A stretch of 64,000 nucleotides of DNA from Sulfurospirillaceae bacterium (GTDB taxonomy: Bacteria > Campylobacterota > Campylobacteria > Campylobacterales > Sulfurospirillaceae). Below the pieces are notes generated by a model. It saw only the letters and a list, made by a program, of their open reading frames with translations, ran no database searches and had not been told where the DNA came from. The DNA is taken from positions 229,528 to 293,527 of the forward strand of contig JAQUGO010000004.1 in the NCBI GenBank assembly GCA_028684065.1, written 5' to 3'. Of the stretch, positions 10,101-16,420 are shown piece after piece (position 1 is the stretch's first letter; each line of letters begins with the position of its first letter). A program made the position numbers and the translations under genes.

Positions 10101-10191
10101 AGATCATAGTAGAGCGGCAACAATAAGTGATTTTGTTGTTGGTTCAAATGCAAGGCAAGCCATTCCTGTTGCTATTAGCAAGATTGGATAG
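7168..10191 (+). CDS. ttrA: Molybdopterin catalytic subunit, tetrathionate reductase TtrA-like
   Basis: Large periplasmic molybdopterin oxidoreductase of 1007 aa. It has a twin-arginine signal 'NSRRNFLIGTG' (Arg5/Arg6), a [4Fe-4S] site with Cys74, Cys77, Cys81 and Cys139, and a probable Mo-ligand Cys255 in 'TSICGLSMRAG'. The length, the segment 'GRQNFIVPRFVQSYGTVNF' and the TtrB-TtrC context favour tetrathionate reductase (TtrA is about 1000 aa) over polysulfide/thiosulfate reductase (about 750 aa) or ArrA-type arsenate reductase (about 850 aa). Within the ArrA/SrrA/TtrA clade another oxyanion substrate such as selenate remains possible. It would reduce tetrathionate to thiosulfate with menaquinol electrons. 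It is the last gene of the operon and converges on the minus-strand YgjP gene with only a 4-base gap. Confidence 0.78.
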   Translation: MENSRRNFLIGTGIVAASASIVGYKDTLGAVALLKDKGERAKDSIYFNASAAEFSVKNNTFSPNEHYTMANSTCNGCTTHCGVRVKIEKESGKVVRVFGNPFHPLSSDPWLPYATSIEQSFTFLTQTQHEPNAYRSSMCARGNVAFDKLNDAFRVLKPLKRVGKRGENKWVEIDIEQLLDEVVKGGNLFGEGDVEGLAATRDLETLINPDEPSFGSRANGLCIIGTADEGRQNFIVPRFVQSYGTVNFMGHTSICGLSMRAGEAAYLGDFKKSPHLKPDFEHCEYLLSIGTAPGQAGNPFKRQGKLLSEARTNGRLKYATVLPMQSNADTIAMGDKSSWIPVLPGGDLAFVMGLLQIIIEKDMYNLSYLSIPSEKAKITLKEASWTNATHLVIQDEEGFGTILKEGEMILVLDSADNQLKNADDVTQGVLEYSGEVILKGKIYTVKTAFTLLRESANDYTLDMYAKESGVSVAKMQEVAHEFCSHGRKVAIDCHGGTMHTTGFYTTYAIMMLGAMVGNLNYKGGMSAGGGKFKDFAGKQYNLLAYKGKPQVKGARIDKARMPYEKTNEFKAKKEAGINPYPAKDAWYPLAAALESDVISNSAHQYPYALKTLISWNANFIYGQSGSEHIKALLQDPKKAIPLFIAIDPFINETSKYADYIVPDSVLFETWGALGVWAGCQTKVSTIRFPIIKPAQATFKNGEPICMDSFLIELGKKLGLPGFGKGAIKGENGENFAFDRPHDFYIRAFENIAMDGTPVPDCSDEEIELSGISAFKPLLQEICKDNWKKTAYVMARGGRYEDKTKSYNGEWLSHPYKGNIHIYNEELGTKKNALNGKRYSGVPKYYMQRTAMGQDFASLYPKAKFPLSAFSYKSNVLSQAMASSSLLKEIHYTTYVDVNPKTAQDFGLKHGDLVKVSSANGEVSGYLRLRNGLYPSTIGIEHGAGREGEGAVDVEINGKVLKGLAMRRSGVNINKLGLLDHSRAATISDFVVGSNARQAIPVAISKIG

Positions 10192-10195
10192 AACT

Positions 10196-10807
10196 TTAAA
10201 GTGAGGGAAGGAACTCTTTGATTCTTCTCTCACATATTTTATACTCTGGCATATACTCAGCAACACAATCCCAAAATGCTTTTTTATGGTGTTTATGTTT
10301 GATATGTGAAAGTTCATGAATGACAATATACGTGATACATTCAAGCGGAAGTTGCGCAAGGGTAATATTGAAGCTAAGTTCATTTTTGTAGGAACAACTT
10401 CCCCATCGTTTTTTAGCTTTTCGGTAACTGATAGAAAGAGGGGTAACACCCATAAGAAAGCTTTGCTCTTCGACGATTTGAGGAATAAGTCGTTTCGTAT
10501 GTTCTTTGTAAAATGCTTCAGCTTTTTGCGTAGCATGTAAAGGTATGACGTCGCCTAAGTAGAGTATTTTACCTTCTTCCAAAAGCTTAGGGATGCTGTA
10601 GCGTTTTTGAGCCTGTTGAATTTTTTGAAATATCCATCCTGCTTTTTGACGGACAATGGTTTCAACTTTAGAAATGGCATAGTTGGGGTTTTTTACAATG
10701 ACCCCTTTGTGGGGGTCAACACTGATATAAAGATTTTTGAGTTTTTTATTGGTGATAATTGTGTAAGGGAGCATCTGTCCTTGATACTCCACATACGCTG
10801 TTGTCAT
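10196..10807 (-). CDS. YgjP-like (COG1451) zinc metallopeptidase-type protein
   Basis: A 203-aa protein of the YgjP/DUF45 family (M48-like metal-dependent hydrolase). The zinc motif 'VIHELSHIKHKHHKKAFW' supplies HExxH-type ligands and a downstream His, and 'KKRWGSCSYKNELSFN' is the family's signature before it. The substrate is unknown. It lies 3 bases downstream of dnaJ and is probably co-transcribed with it. Confidence 0.85.
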   Translation of the reverse strand: MTTAYVEYQGQMLPYTIITNKKLKNLYISVDPHKGVIVKNPNYAISKVETIVRQKAGWIFQKIQQAQKRYSIPKLLEEGKILYLGDVIPLHATQKAEAFYKEHTKRLIPQIVEEQSFLMGVTPLSISYRKAKKRWGSCSYKNELSFNITLAQLPLECITYIVIHELSHIKHKHHKKAFWDCVAEYMPEYKICERRIKEFLPSL

Positions 10808-10810
10808 AGC

Positions 10811-11944
10811 TTAGTTAAACCAGCTTTTGATTTTATCAAAAACACCTTCAAATTTTTCGTCTTTATGCTTCGTTTCAATACCAAAATTTTCTTGCAGTTT
10901 CGTCAGTAATTCTCTTTGTTCTTTAGTGATCTTTTTAGGGTAACGAATAGAGATTTGTGCAATCATACTGCCTAATTGATGGGTGTGAACATTTTTAACA
11001 CCCTCTTTTTTAAAGACAAATTGCTGTTTATCTTTAGCACCCAAAGGAAGTTCTAATTCAGTTTCGCCACGAATCGTTGGGATTTTAATGGTTTCACCAA
11101 GGGCAATTTGCGTAAAAAACACAGGTACTTCAATGTATATATCATCATTATGTCGTACAAAGTGCTCATCTTCTTTTGAATGGACGAGGATATATAAATC
11201 ACCACGATGACCGTGTTCATCAATATTCCCTTTACCGGCTACACGTATACGATTATTATTGTCAATGCCCTCAGGAATATCAATAGTTACTTTATCATTA
11301 AGGGTTGCAAAGCTTTTACCATTACATGCAGAACAAGGATTAGTAATGACTGTACCTTTACCATTACATGAAGAGCATGTTTGTGAAAAGGTCATAAAGC
11401 CTTGGCGGTAAAAGACTTGGCCTTTACCTTTACACTCTTTACATGTAGCACTTGCTTTATCTTTACTTCCTGTTCCATCACAGCTTTCACATGGTTTTTT
11501 GTAAGCGAAGCTAACCTCTTTTTTACAGCCAAAAATTGCTTCATGAAAAGCTAATGTAACTTCTGCTTCCAAATCGAGGTTATATTTTTTTTGATTTCGG
11601 CTATTGCCACCAGAACTAAAACCACCGCTAAAACCGCCGCCAAAGACTGATTCGAAGATGGAACCGAGGTCACCCATAATATCTTCATAATTCATATCTG
11701 AAAAATGACTAAAGCCTTGTCTATCAAGTCCTGATTTGCCATATCGGTCATAGGTTGCTCGTTTTTGCTCATCACTTAAAACTTGGTAAGCTTCGTTAAT
11801 AGCTTTAAACTTTTCCTCAGCCTCTTTATCACCTTGATTTCTATCAGGGTGAAACTGTAATGCTAACTTACGATATGCTTTTTTTATTTCTGCTGAATCA
11901 GCACTTTTGCTGATTTCTAGTATTTCATAATATTCGATGTCCAC
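10811..11944 (-). CDS. dnaJ: Chaperone protein DnaJ
   Basis: Full-length type I Hsp40 of 377 aa. It has an N-terminal J domain with the HPD motif in 'QFHPDRNQ', a Gly-rich linker ([13 protein letters not shown]), a zinc domain with four CxxCxGx(G/S) repeats ('CESCDGTG', 'CKECKGKG', 'CSSCNGKG', 'CSACNGKS', the last deviating from the final Gly) and the C-terminal substrate-binding domain. It stimulates DnaK ATPase. The start is GTG at 11944. It is divergent from the Spy-like gene across 158 bases and followed closely by the ygjP homologue. dnaK and grpE are not in the window. Confidence 0.96.
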   Translation of the reverse strand: MDIEYYEILEISKSADSAEIKKAYRKLALQFHPDRNQGDKEAEEKFKAINEAYQVLSDEQKRATYDRYGKSGLDRQGFSHFSDMNYEDIMGDLGSIFESVFGGGFSGGFSSGGNSRNQKKYNLDLEAEVTLAFHEAIFGCKKEVSFAYKKPCESCDGTGSKDKASATCKECKGKGQVFYRQGFMTFSQTCSSCNGKGTVITNPCSACNGKSFATLNDKVTIDIPEGIDNNNRIRVAGKGNIDEHGHRGDLYILVHSKEDEHFVRHNDDIYIEVPVFFTQIALGETIKIPTIRGETELELPLGAKDKQQFVFKKEGVKNVHTHQLGSMIAQISIRYPKKITKEQRELLTKLQENFGIETKHKDEKFEGVFDKIKSWFN

Positions 11945-12016
11945 TATTTTTCTCTTTTTAGGTAGTTTTTTGAAGTGGACTATTGTAGCAAAAGAATGTT
12001 TAGGCTCATTTTAACT

Positions 12017-12071
12017 TGTTAAGGTACATTAACATTTCATTAAAAGCTTGTTAAAACCGTTCCCCTATACT
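12017..12071 (+). promoter_or_regulatory. Spy-like gene promoter with four phased repeats
   Basis: Four hexamers TGTTAA (12017), CATTAA (12027), CATTAA (12038) and TGTTAA (12049) are spaced 10, 11 and 11 bases apart on one face of the helix. They are followed by TATACT (12066-12071) as a probable -10, 31 bases before the ATG. Helically phased direct repeats are typical operators of OmpR/PhoB regulators; the regulator encoded just downstream (12702-13373) is the natural candidate. Confidence 0.5.
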
Positions 12072-12102
12072 TTCATTATCAAATATTTTCAAGGAGAACA
12101 AA

Positions 12103-12609
12103 ATGAAAAAGACAATTTATTTACTAAGTGTTGCAGCACTACTAGCTACAGGAATTTATGCGTATGATAATGCTAATCAACAAGGGATGATGCAACCAGG
12201 AATGCAAATGGGTATGCAATCAGGCATGATGCAGTCAGGAATGCAACCATGTGGCATGATGCAAAAGGGAATGCGTGGTGGTCAAAATGGTATGCAAATG
12301 ATTACAAGACTTAATTTAAGTGATGACCAACGACATCAATTAGCCATTTTACGTGCTGAGATGAAGTTAGAGATGACAAAACTACGTGACCCAAAAATGA
12401 TGAATGCGATGCAAAATTTAATGAGCGCTGATACTTTTGATAAACAAGGTTTTATTAAAATGCAAAATGATATGCATACGAAAATGCTAGCCGTAAGAGC
12501 CAATCATATGGAAAAAGTATTTAACCTTTTAACCAAAGAACAACGTACTGAGCTCAAAGCATTGATGAATAATCGACCGATGAGACCAATGGCACCAAAA
12601 CAATCATAA
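12103..12609 (+). CDS. Met-rich Spy/CpxP-like periplasmic protein
   Basis: A 168-aa secreted protein with a clear signal peptide (MKKTIYLLSVAALLATGIYA). It is followed by a Met/Gln/Gly-rich stretch of imperfect repeats ('QQGMMQPGMQMGMQSGMM') and then a helical region with two LTxxQ-like motifs, 'LNLSDDQRHQL' and 'LTKEQRTEL', as in Spy/CpxP chaperones and metal-resistance proteins of the Spy-LTXXQ family. The Met-rich segment could bind Cu(I) or Ag(I), which is inference. Ribosome site AAGGAG precedes the ATG. It lies upstream of a two-component pair whose kinase would sense envelope or metal stress, an arrangement like CpxP with CpxRA. Confidence 0.72.
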   Translation: MKKTIYLLSVAALLATGIYAYDNANQQGMMQPGMQMGMQSGMMQSGMQPCGMMQKGMRGGQNGMQMITRLNLSDDQRHQLAILRAEMKLEMTKLRDPKMMNAMQNLMSADTFDKQGFIKMQNDMHTKMLAVRANHMEKVFNLLTKEQRTELKALMNNRPMRPMAPKQS

Positions 12610-12642
12610 CTTTAAAGCCTCTGCTATTAGAAATTTAGTATA

Positions 12643-12685
12643 ATAAAGTTCTCTCTTGCAAAGTCAATACTAGAGAGAACTTTAT
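12643..12685 (+). promoter_or_regulatory. 14-bp perfect inverted repeat before regulator gene
   Basis: ATAAAGTTCTCTCT (12643-12656) and AGAGAGAACTTTAT (12672-12685) are perfectly complementary around a 15-base loop. The repeat sits between the Spy-like gene and the regulator's ribosome site (AAGAGG, 12688-12693). There is no T-tract after it, so it is not an ordinary intrinsic terminator. It could be an mRNA-stabilising or attenuating hairpin limiting kinase/regulator expression relative to the Spy-like gene, or an operator. Confidence 0.6.
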
Positions 12686-12701
12686 CTAAGAGGTGCCAAG
12701 A

Positions 12702-13373
12702 ATGATTAATGTTTTGATGATTGAGGATGATACAGAGTTTGCTGAAATACTCAGTGAATACTTAGCGAAGTACAATATCAAAATTACCAATTATGAAGAT
12801 CCTTATTTGGGACTGAGTGCTGGCATTAAAAAATATGATTTACTCATTTTAGATTTAACCCTTCCTGGTATAGATGGTTTAGAAGTTTGCAAAGAAATTG
12901 TTGCAAAATACGATATCCCCATTATCATTTCTTCCGCTCGTAGCGATATCAGTGACAAAGTGATAGGGCTTCAAATTGGTGCAGATGATTATTTGCCAAA
13001 GCCTTACGACCCTAAAGAGATGTATGCACGTATTCAAAGTCTAATTCGCCGTTACAAAAAAACAGCTGCTGTTGAAGAAATACAATCTCACAGTCATTTT
13101 GTCGTAGATGAAAAACGACATGAGATTAGTTTCAAAGGCGAAGCGCTCAATCTAACGCCTGCTGAATATGAAATTCTTTCTTATTTAATACGCCAAAATG
13201 GCTTTTCTATTTCACGTGAACAGTTGGTGTATAATTGTAAATCGCTTAAAGATAAAGGCTCTAAAAGTTTAGATGTTATTATCGGACGACTGCGCACCAA
13301 AATAGGTGATGACTCAAAAAGCCCTGAGTATATTCACTCTGTACGTGGCATAGGATATAAGTTAATTGGATGA
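12702..13373 (+). CDS. OmpR-family response regulator (ArsR/CpxR-like)
   Basis: A 223-aa regulator with receiver residues Glu8/Asp9/Asp10, phospho-acceptor Asp51 in 'LLILDLTLPG' and Lys in 'YLPKPYDP', then a winged-helix DNA-binding domain ending 'HSVRGIGYKLIG'. The ORF track uses GTG 12693, but the AAGAGG ribosome site (12688-12693) overlaps that codon and is well spaced for ATG 12702, which I prefer. The stop overlaps the kinase start by 4 bases (ATGA). It probably regulates the Spy-like gene upstream and may be autoregulated. Confidence 0.9.
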   Translation: MINVLMIEDDTEFAEILSEYLAKYNIKITNYEDPYLGLSAGIKKYDLLILDLTLPGIDGLEVCKEIVAKYDIPIIISSARSDISDKVIGLQIGADDYLPKPYDPKEMYARIQSLIRRYKKTAAVEEIQSHSHFVVDEKRHEISFKGEALNLTPAEYEILSYLIRQNGFSISREQLVYNCKSLKDKGSKSLDVIIGRLRTKIGDDSKSPEYIHSVRGIGYKLIG

Positions 13374-14617
13374 TTAAAAACTCAATTATCAACAAAATTA
13401 GTGCTATCTTTATTTTATCGCTTCTCTTGCTGGTGATGTTTTTTGCGCTTTTATTAGAGCAACAAAGTGAAAAAAATCTTGAAAATATGAAACAACGCCA
13501 GTTTCAATCCATTAACTATCTTTTAGTTATGTACCGTAATAATATGCAACCCAATGATATAGAAGAGTATTTTAATAACTTTGGACTCAAACGCGTTACT
13601 AATAAAAATCTTAAAAATTCTGTATTGGACAAGGGTGTCATCATCTTTCAAAAACTCTCTCCTATCAGTCGATTTTCTTCCATTATTTATAATGATCGCT
13701 ACTACCTTTATATTGATAATTTTGAATCAAATGCTCTTCTTGAAAGTCAGGATTATAAAAATTTTAATGAAAATTTGTGGATAGTTTTTGTACTAGCACT
13801 GCTCATTTTTATTTACATGTACGCTTCTATTTACAAAAGTATCTCTCCTTTGAAAAGCTTAAGTGCACAGATTCGAAAGTTTGCGGGCGGTGATTTGAAT
13901 ATTGAATGTAAAAGTGAACAAAATGATGAAATAGCAGAAGTCGCCAATGAGTTCGATAGGGCGGCTAAAAAGATACGAGATTTGATTCATTCCCGTCAAC
14001 TTTTTTTGCGTACAATTATGCATGAGCTGAAAACACCTATTGGCAAAGGCCGTATTGTTTCAGAAATGCTTGATGACGAAGTAGCGAAAAAACGACTTGT
14101 AGGTGTTTTTGCTAGGTTAGAATTATTAATTGCTGAATTTTCCAAAACTGAACAATTGGCTTCTCAAAGTTACAATCTTAAAATAGAAGAGTATACCTTT
14201 TTGCATGTTCTTGACCAAGCTATTGATTTATTGATGTTGGATGAACAAAAAAAAGAAGAACAATTGAGTATAGATGGTGATAGTAGTTTCTGTGTCAAGG
14301 TAGATTTTGAGTTGATGGCTTTAGCGCTTAAAAACATCATTGATAATGCTATTAAAAACAGTAGTGAGCATAAAGCGTATATCTGTATTGAAGAGCAAAA
14401 AATAACGATAAAAAATAAAGCAGAACCTCTTAAAATGCCTATTCAAGAGTACATGCAGCCTTTTGTTTCAGGGTCCAAAACATCAGGTAGTGGGCTTGGA
14501 TTAGGCCTTTATATTGTTCAAAATATAGTACAACTGCACAACCTTGAGTTAGTCTATGATTATAATCATGGAATGCACCAATTTAGTATTGATTTTCAAA
14601 AGGTACAAAGCGTATGA
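13370..14617 (+). CDS. Sensor histidine kinase (ArsS/CpxA-like)
   Basis: A 415-aa kinase with a membrane helix at ~9-28, a short periplasmic loop (~100 aa), a second helix at ~138-156, a HAMP linker, His218 in 'TIMHELKTPIGKG', N-box 'LALKNIIDNAIKNS' and G-box 'GSGLGLGLYIVQNIV'. The small periplasmic domain and compact ATPase domain recall the ArsS family of Helicobacter/Campylobacter, a family resemblance recalled rather than tested. It overlaps the regulator upstream and recR downstream by 4 bases each, so all three genes are translationally coupled. Confidence 0.88.
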   Translation: MIKNSIINKISAIFILSLLLLVMFFALLLEQQSEKNLENMKQRQFQSINYLLVMYRNNMQPNDIEEYFNNFGLKRVTNKNLKNSVLDKGVIIFQKLSPISRFSSIIYNDRYYLYIDNFESNALLESQDYKNFNENLWIVFVLALLIFIYMYASIYKSISPLKSLSAQIRKFAGGDLNIECKSEQNDEIAEVANEFDRAAKKIRDLIHSRQLFLRTIMHELKTPIGKGRIVSEMLDDEVAKKRLVGVFARLELLIAEFSKTEQLASQSYNLKIEEYTFLHVLDQAIDLLMLDEQKKEEQLSIDGDSSFCVKVDFELMALALKNIIDNAIKNSSEHKAYICIEEQKITIKNKAEPLKMPIQEYMQPFVSGSKTSGSGLGLGLYIVQNIVQLHNLELVYDYNHGMHQFSIDFQKVQSV

Positions 14618-15183
14618 TGCGAGGATTAGAAAAGTTTAATAATTTAGTGGAAGCCTTTGAGTCTCTCCCCACAGTGGGCAAAAAATCGGCATTACGATTT
14701 GCCTATCATATGGTGCTCAATGATACGTTTAGTGCTATGAAGCTTTCTAATGCTATTGAGAGTGCCATTAAATCTATTCGTAAATGTGAACAATGTGGTG
14801 CTTTGAGTGAGCATGAGATATGTGATATTTGTTTAGATGAGATGCGAGATATCCGAAAATTATGTATCGTTGAGAGTGCTAAGGATATCTTTGTCCTTGA
14901 AGAACATAGGCTTTATGATGGAAAGTATTTTGTTTTAGATAATTTAGATCAAGAGAGTTTAGAACGCTTAGAATTTATCATTAAAGTTGAGGTGAAAGAG
15001 ATTATTTTTGCACTTACCCCTTCTTTAGCCAATGATGCCTTGATTTTATTTATTGAAGACAAGCTTAAGGCTTACCCACTCATATTTACTAAAATTGCAC
15101 AAGGCGTGCCAACTGGAGTGCATCTTGAAAATGTTGATATGCTCTCTTTATCTAAAGCTTTAGAGTCACGAACAAAAATATAA
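14614..15183 (+). CDS. recR: Recombination protein RecR
   Basis: A 189-aa RecR, slightly shorter than the ~200 aa of E. coli. It has an N-terminal helix-hairpin-helix ('LPTVGKKSALRFAYH'), a Cys4 zinc finger ('CEQCGALSEHEICDIC') and a Toprim domain (starting 'KLCIVESAKDIFVLEE'). It acts in RecF-pathway gap repair, loading RecA. The ATG (14614 or 14617) overlaps the kinase stop, an unusual partner for recR. No recO or recF is nearby. Confidence 0.93.
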   Translation: MMRGLEKFNNLVEAFESLPTVGKKSALRFAYHMVLNDTFSAMKLSNAIESAIKSIRKCEQCGALSEHEICDICLDEMRDIRKLCIVESAKDIFVLEEHRLYDGKYFVLDNLDQESLERLEFIIKVEVKEIIFALTPSLANDALILFIEDKLKAYPLIFTKIAQGVPTGVHLENVDMLSLSKALESRTKI

Positions 15184-15207
15184 TATCCATACGTATTTTT
15201 AAGTTTT

Positions 15208-15242
15208 CCTATGTTAGCATAAATGAAAATGCGTCACATAGG
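15208..15242 (+). promoter_or_regulatory. Leader hairpin touching the ADH ribosome site
   Basis: CCTATGT (15208-15214) pairs with ACATAGG (15236-15242), and an inner GCAT/ATGC can extend the stem. The right arm overlaps the first bases of the AGGGAG ribosome site (15240-15245) of the alcohol dehydrogenase gene, so the hairpin might modulate its translation. It may also act as the recR terminator, although no T-tract follows. Confidence 0.35.
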
Positions 15243-15250
15243 GAGACAAT

Positions 15251-16420
15251 GTGTCTTTGCAATACGTTGAAACAGCCCTTAGAAAGTGTGTTGCCCCTGA
15301 GTTTGTCTTTGGTATAGGTGCCCGTAAAATGGCAGGAAAATATGCTAAAAACTTAGGTACTCGAAAACTTTTAATCGTCACAGATCCAGGTGTAATTCTT
15401 ACAGGATGGCTTAAGGACGTTACTAATTCTCTCAATGCAGAAAATCTTGCGTATGTTATTTTCGATAACGTTGTACCAAACCCTCGTGATTTTAATGTCA
15501 GTGCTGGTGTTCAAATGTATCGTGAGCATAAATGTGATGGCATTGTCAGTGTTGGAGGTGGTAGCCCTATGGACTGCGCTAAAGGAATAGGGATAGTTGT
15601 TTCCAATATGCAAAATATTTTAGACTTTGAAGGTGTTGATAAGATACGTTATCCTTTACCACCTCTAATTTTTATACCAACAACGGCTGGAACCTCTGCG
15701 GATGTATCACAATTTGCCATTATTAACGATTCAACAAGGCATGTCAAAGTAGCAATTATTAGTAAATCTATTGTTCCCGATGTCTCCTTAATAGACCCAG
15801 AAACAACGCTCAGCATGGATGTAGCACTCAGTATTTATACAGGGCTCGATGCGTTAACCCATGCTTTTGAAGCATATGTTTCTAATGCCAATTCTGCTAT
15901 AACAGATATTTATGCTATTGAAGCGATAGATTTATTGTATCGATTTTTGCCAAAAGTGGTTGCTAATCAAGAAGATATGGAAGCAAGGGCTTCAATTATG
16001 ATGGCCAGTCTTTTAGCTGGGCTTGCCTTTTCAAATGCTAGTTTAGGTATTGTTCATGCCATGGCCCACTCTTTGGGGGGATGGTTAGATTTACCTCATG
16101 GCTTATGCAATGCTATTTTATTAGATAAGGCGGTTAAATATAACTTTCCTTATGCCTCACACCGGTATATTTCTATTGCTTCGCACATGGGAATATCATG
16201 CAAAACACTTACCTCCAAAGAATGGGCGAATGCTTTTTTAGAAGAATTAATTCATTTTAAGGACACGTTAGGCTTAACACAGTCACTAAGTGTACTAGGT
16301 GTTCATGTCAAAGATATTGAACATCTCTCTTTGATGGCACTAAAAGATGCATGCATCGTTACCAACCCTCATATGCCTACACAACACGATATAGAGGAGA
16401 TATTTAACGATGCCTTATGA
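15251..16420 (+). CDS. Iron-containing (type III) alcohol dehydrogenase
   Basis: A 389-aa member of the Fe-ADH family (1,3-propanediol, butanol and methanol dehydrogenases), a cytosolic NAD(P)-dependent alcohol/aldehyde oxidoreductase. The nucleotide-binding 'GGGSPMDCAKGIG' and the metal-ligand region 'GIVHAMAHSLGGWLDLPHG' with three His are present, as is the upstream Asp in 'GLDALTHAFEAY'. Start GTG follows AGGGAG by 5 bases. The stop overlaps the downstream GGDEF-EAL gene by 11 bases. The substrate cannot be told from sequence. Confidence 0.9.
   Translation: MSLQYVETALRKCVAPEFVFGIGARKMAGKYAKNLGTRKLLIVTDPGVILTGWLKDVTNSLNAENLAYVIFDNVVPNPRDFNVSAGVQMYREHKCDGIVSVGGGSPMDCAKGIGIVVSNMQNILDFEGVDKIRYPLPPLIFIPTTAGTSADVSQFAIINDSTRHVKVAIISKSIVPDVSLIDPETTLSMDVALSIYTGLDALTHAFEAYVSNANSAITDIYAIEAIDLLYRFLPKVVANQEDMEARASIMMASLLAGLAFSNASLGIVHAMAHSLGGWLDLPHGLCNAILLDKAVKYNFPYASHRYISIASHMGISCKTLTSKEWANAFLEELIHFKDTLGLTQSLSVLGVHVKDIEHLSLMALKDACIVTNPHMPTQHDIEEIFNDAL

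Noticed and set aside
12103-12300. Tandem DNA repeat in the Met-rich coding region
   Set aside because: Repeats of ATGATGCAA/GGAATGCAA type are irregular in length and reflect Met/Gln codon bias, not a clean tandem array.
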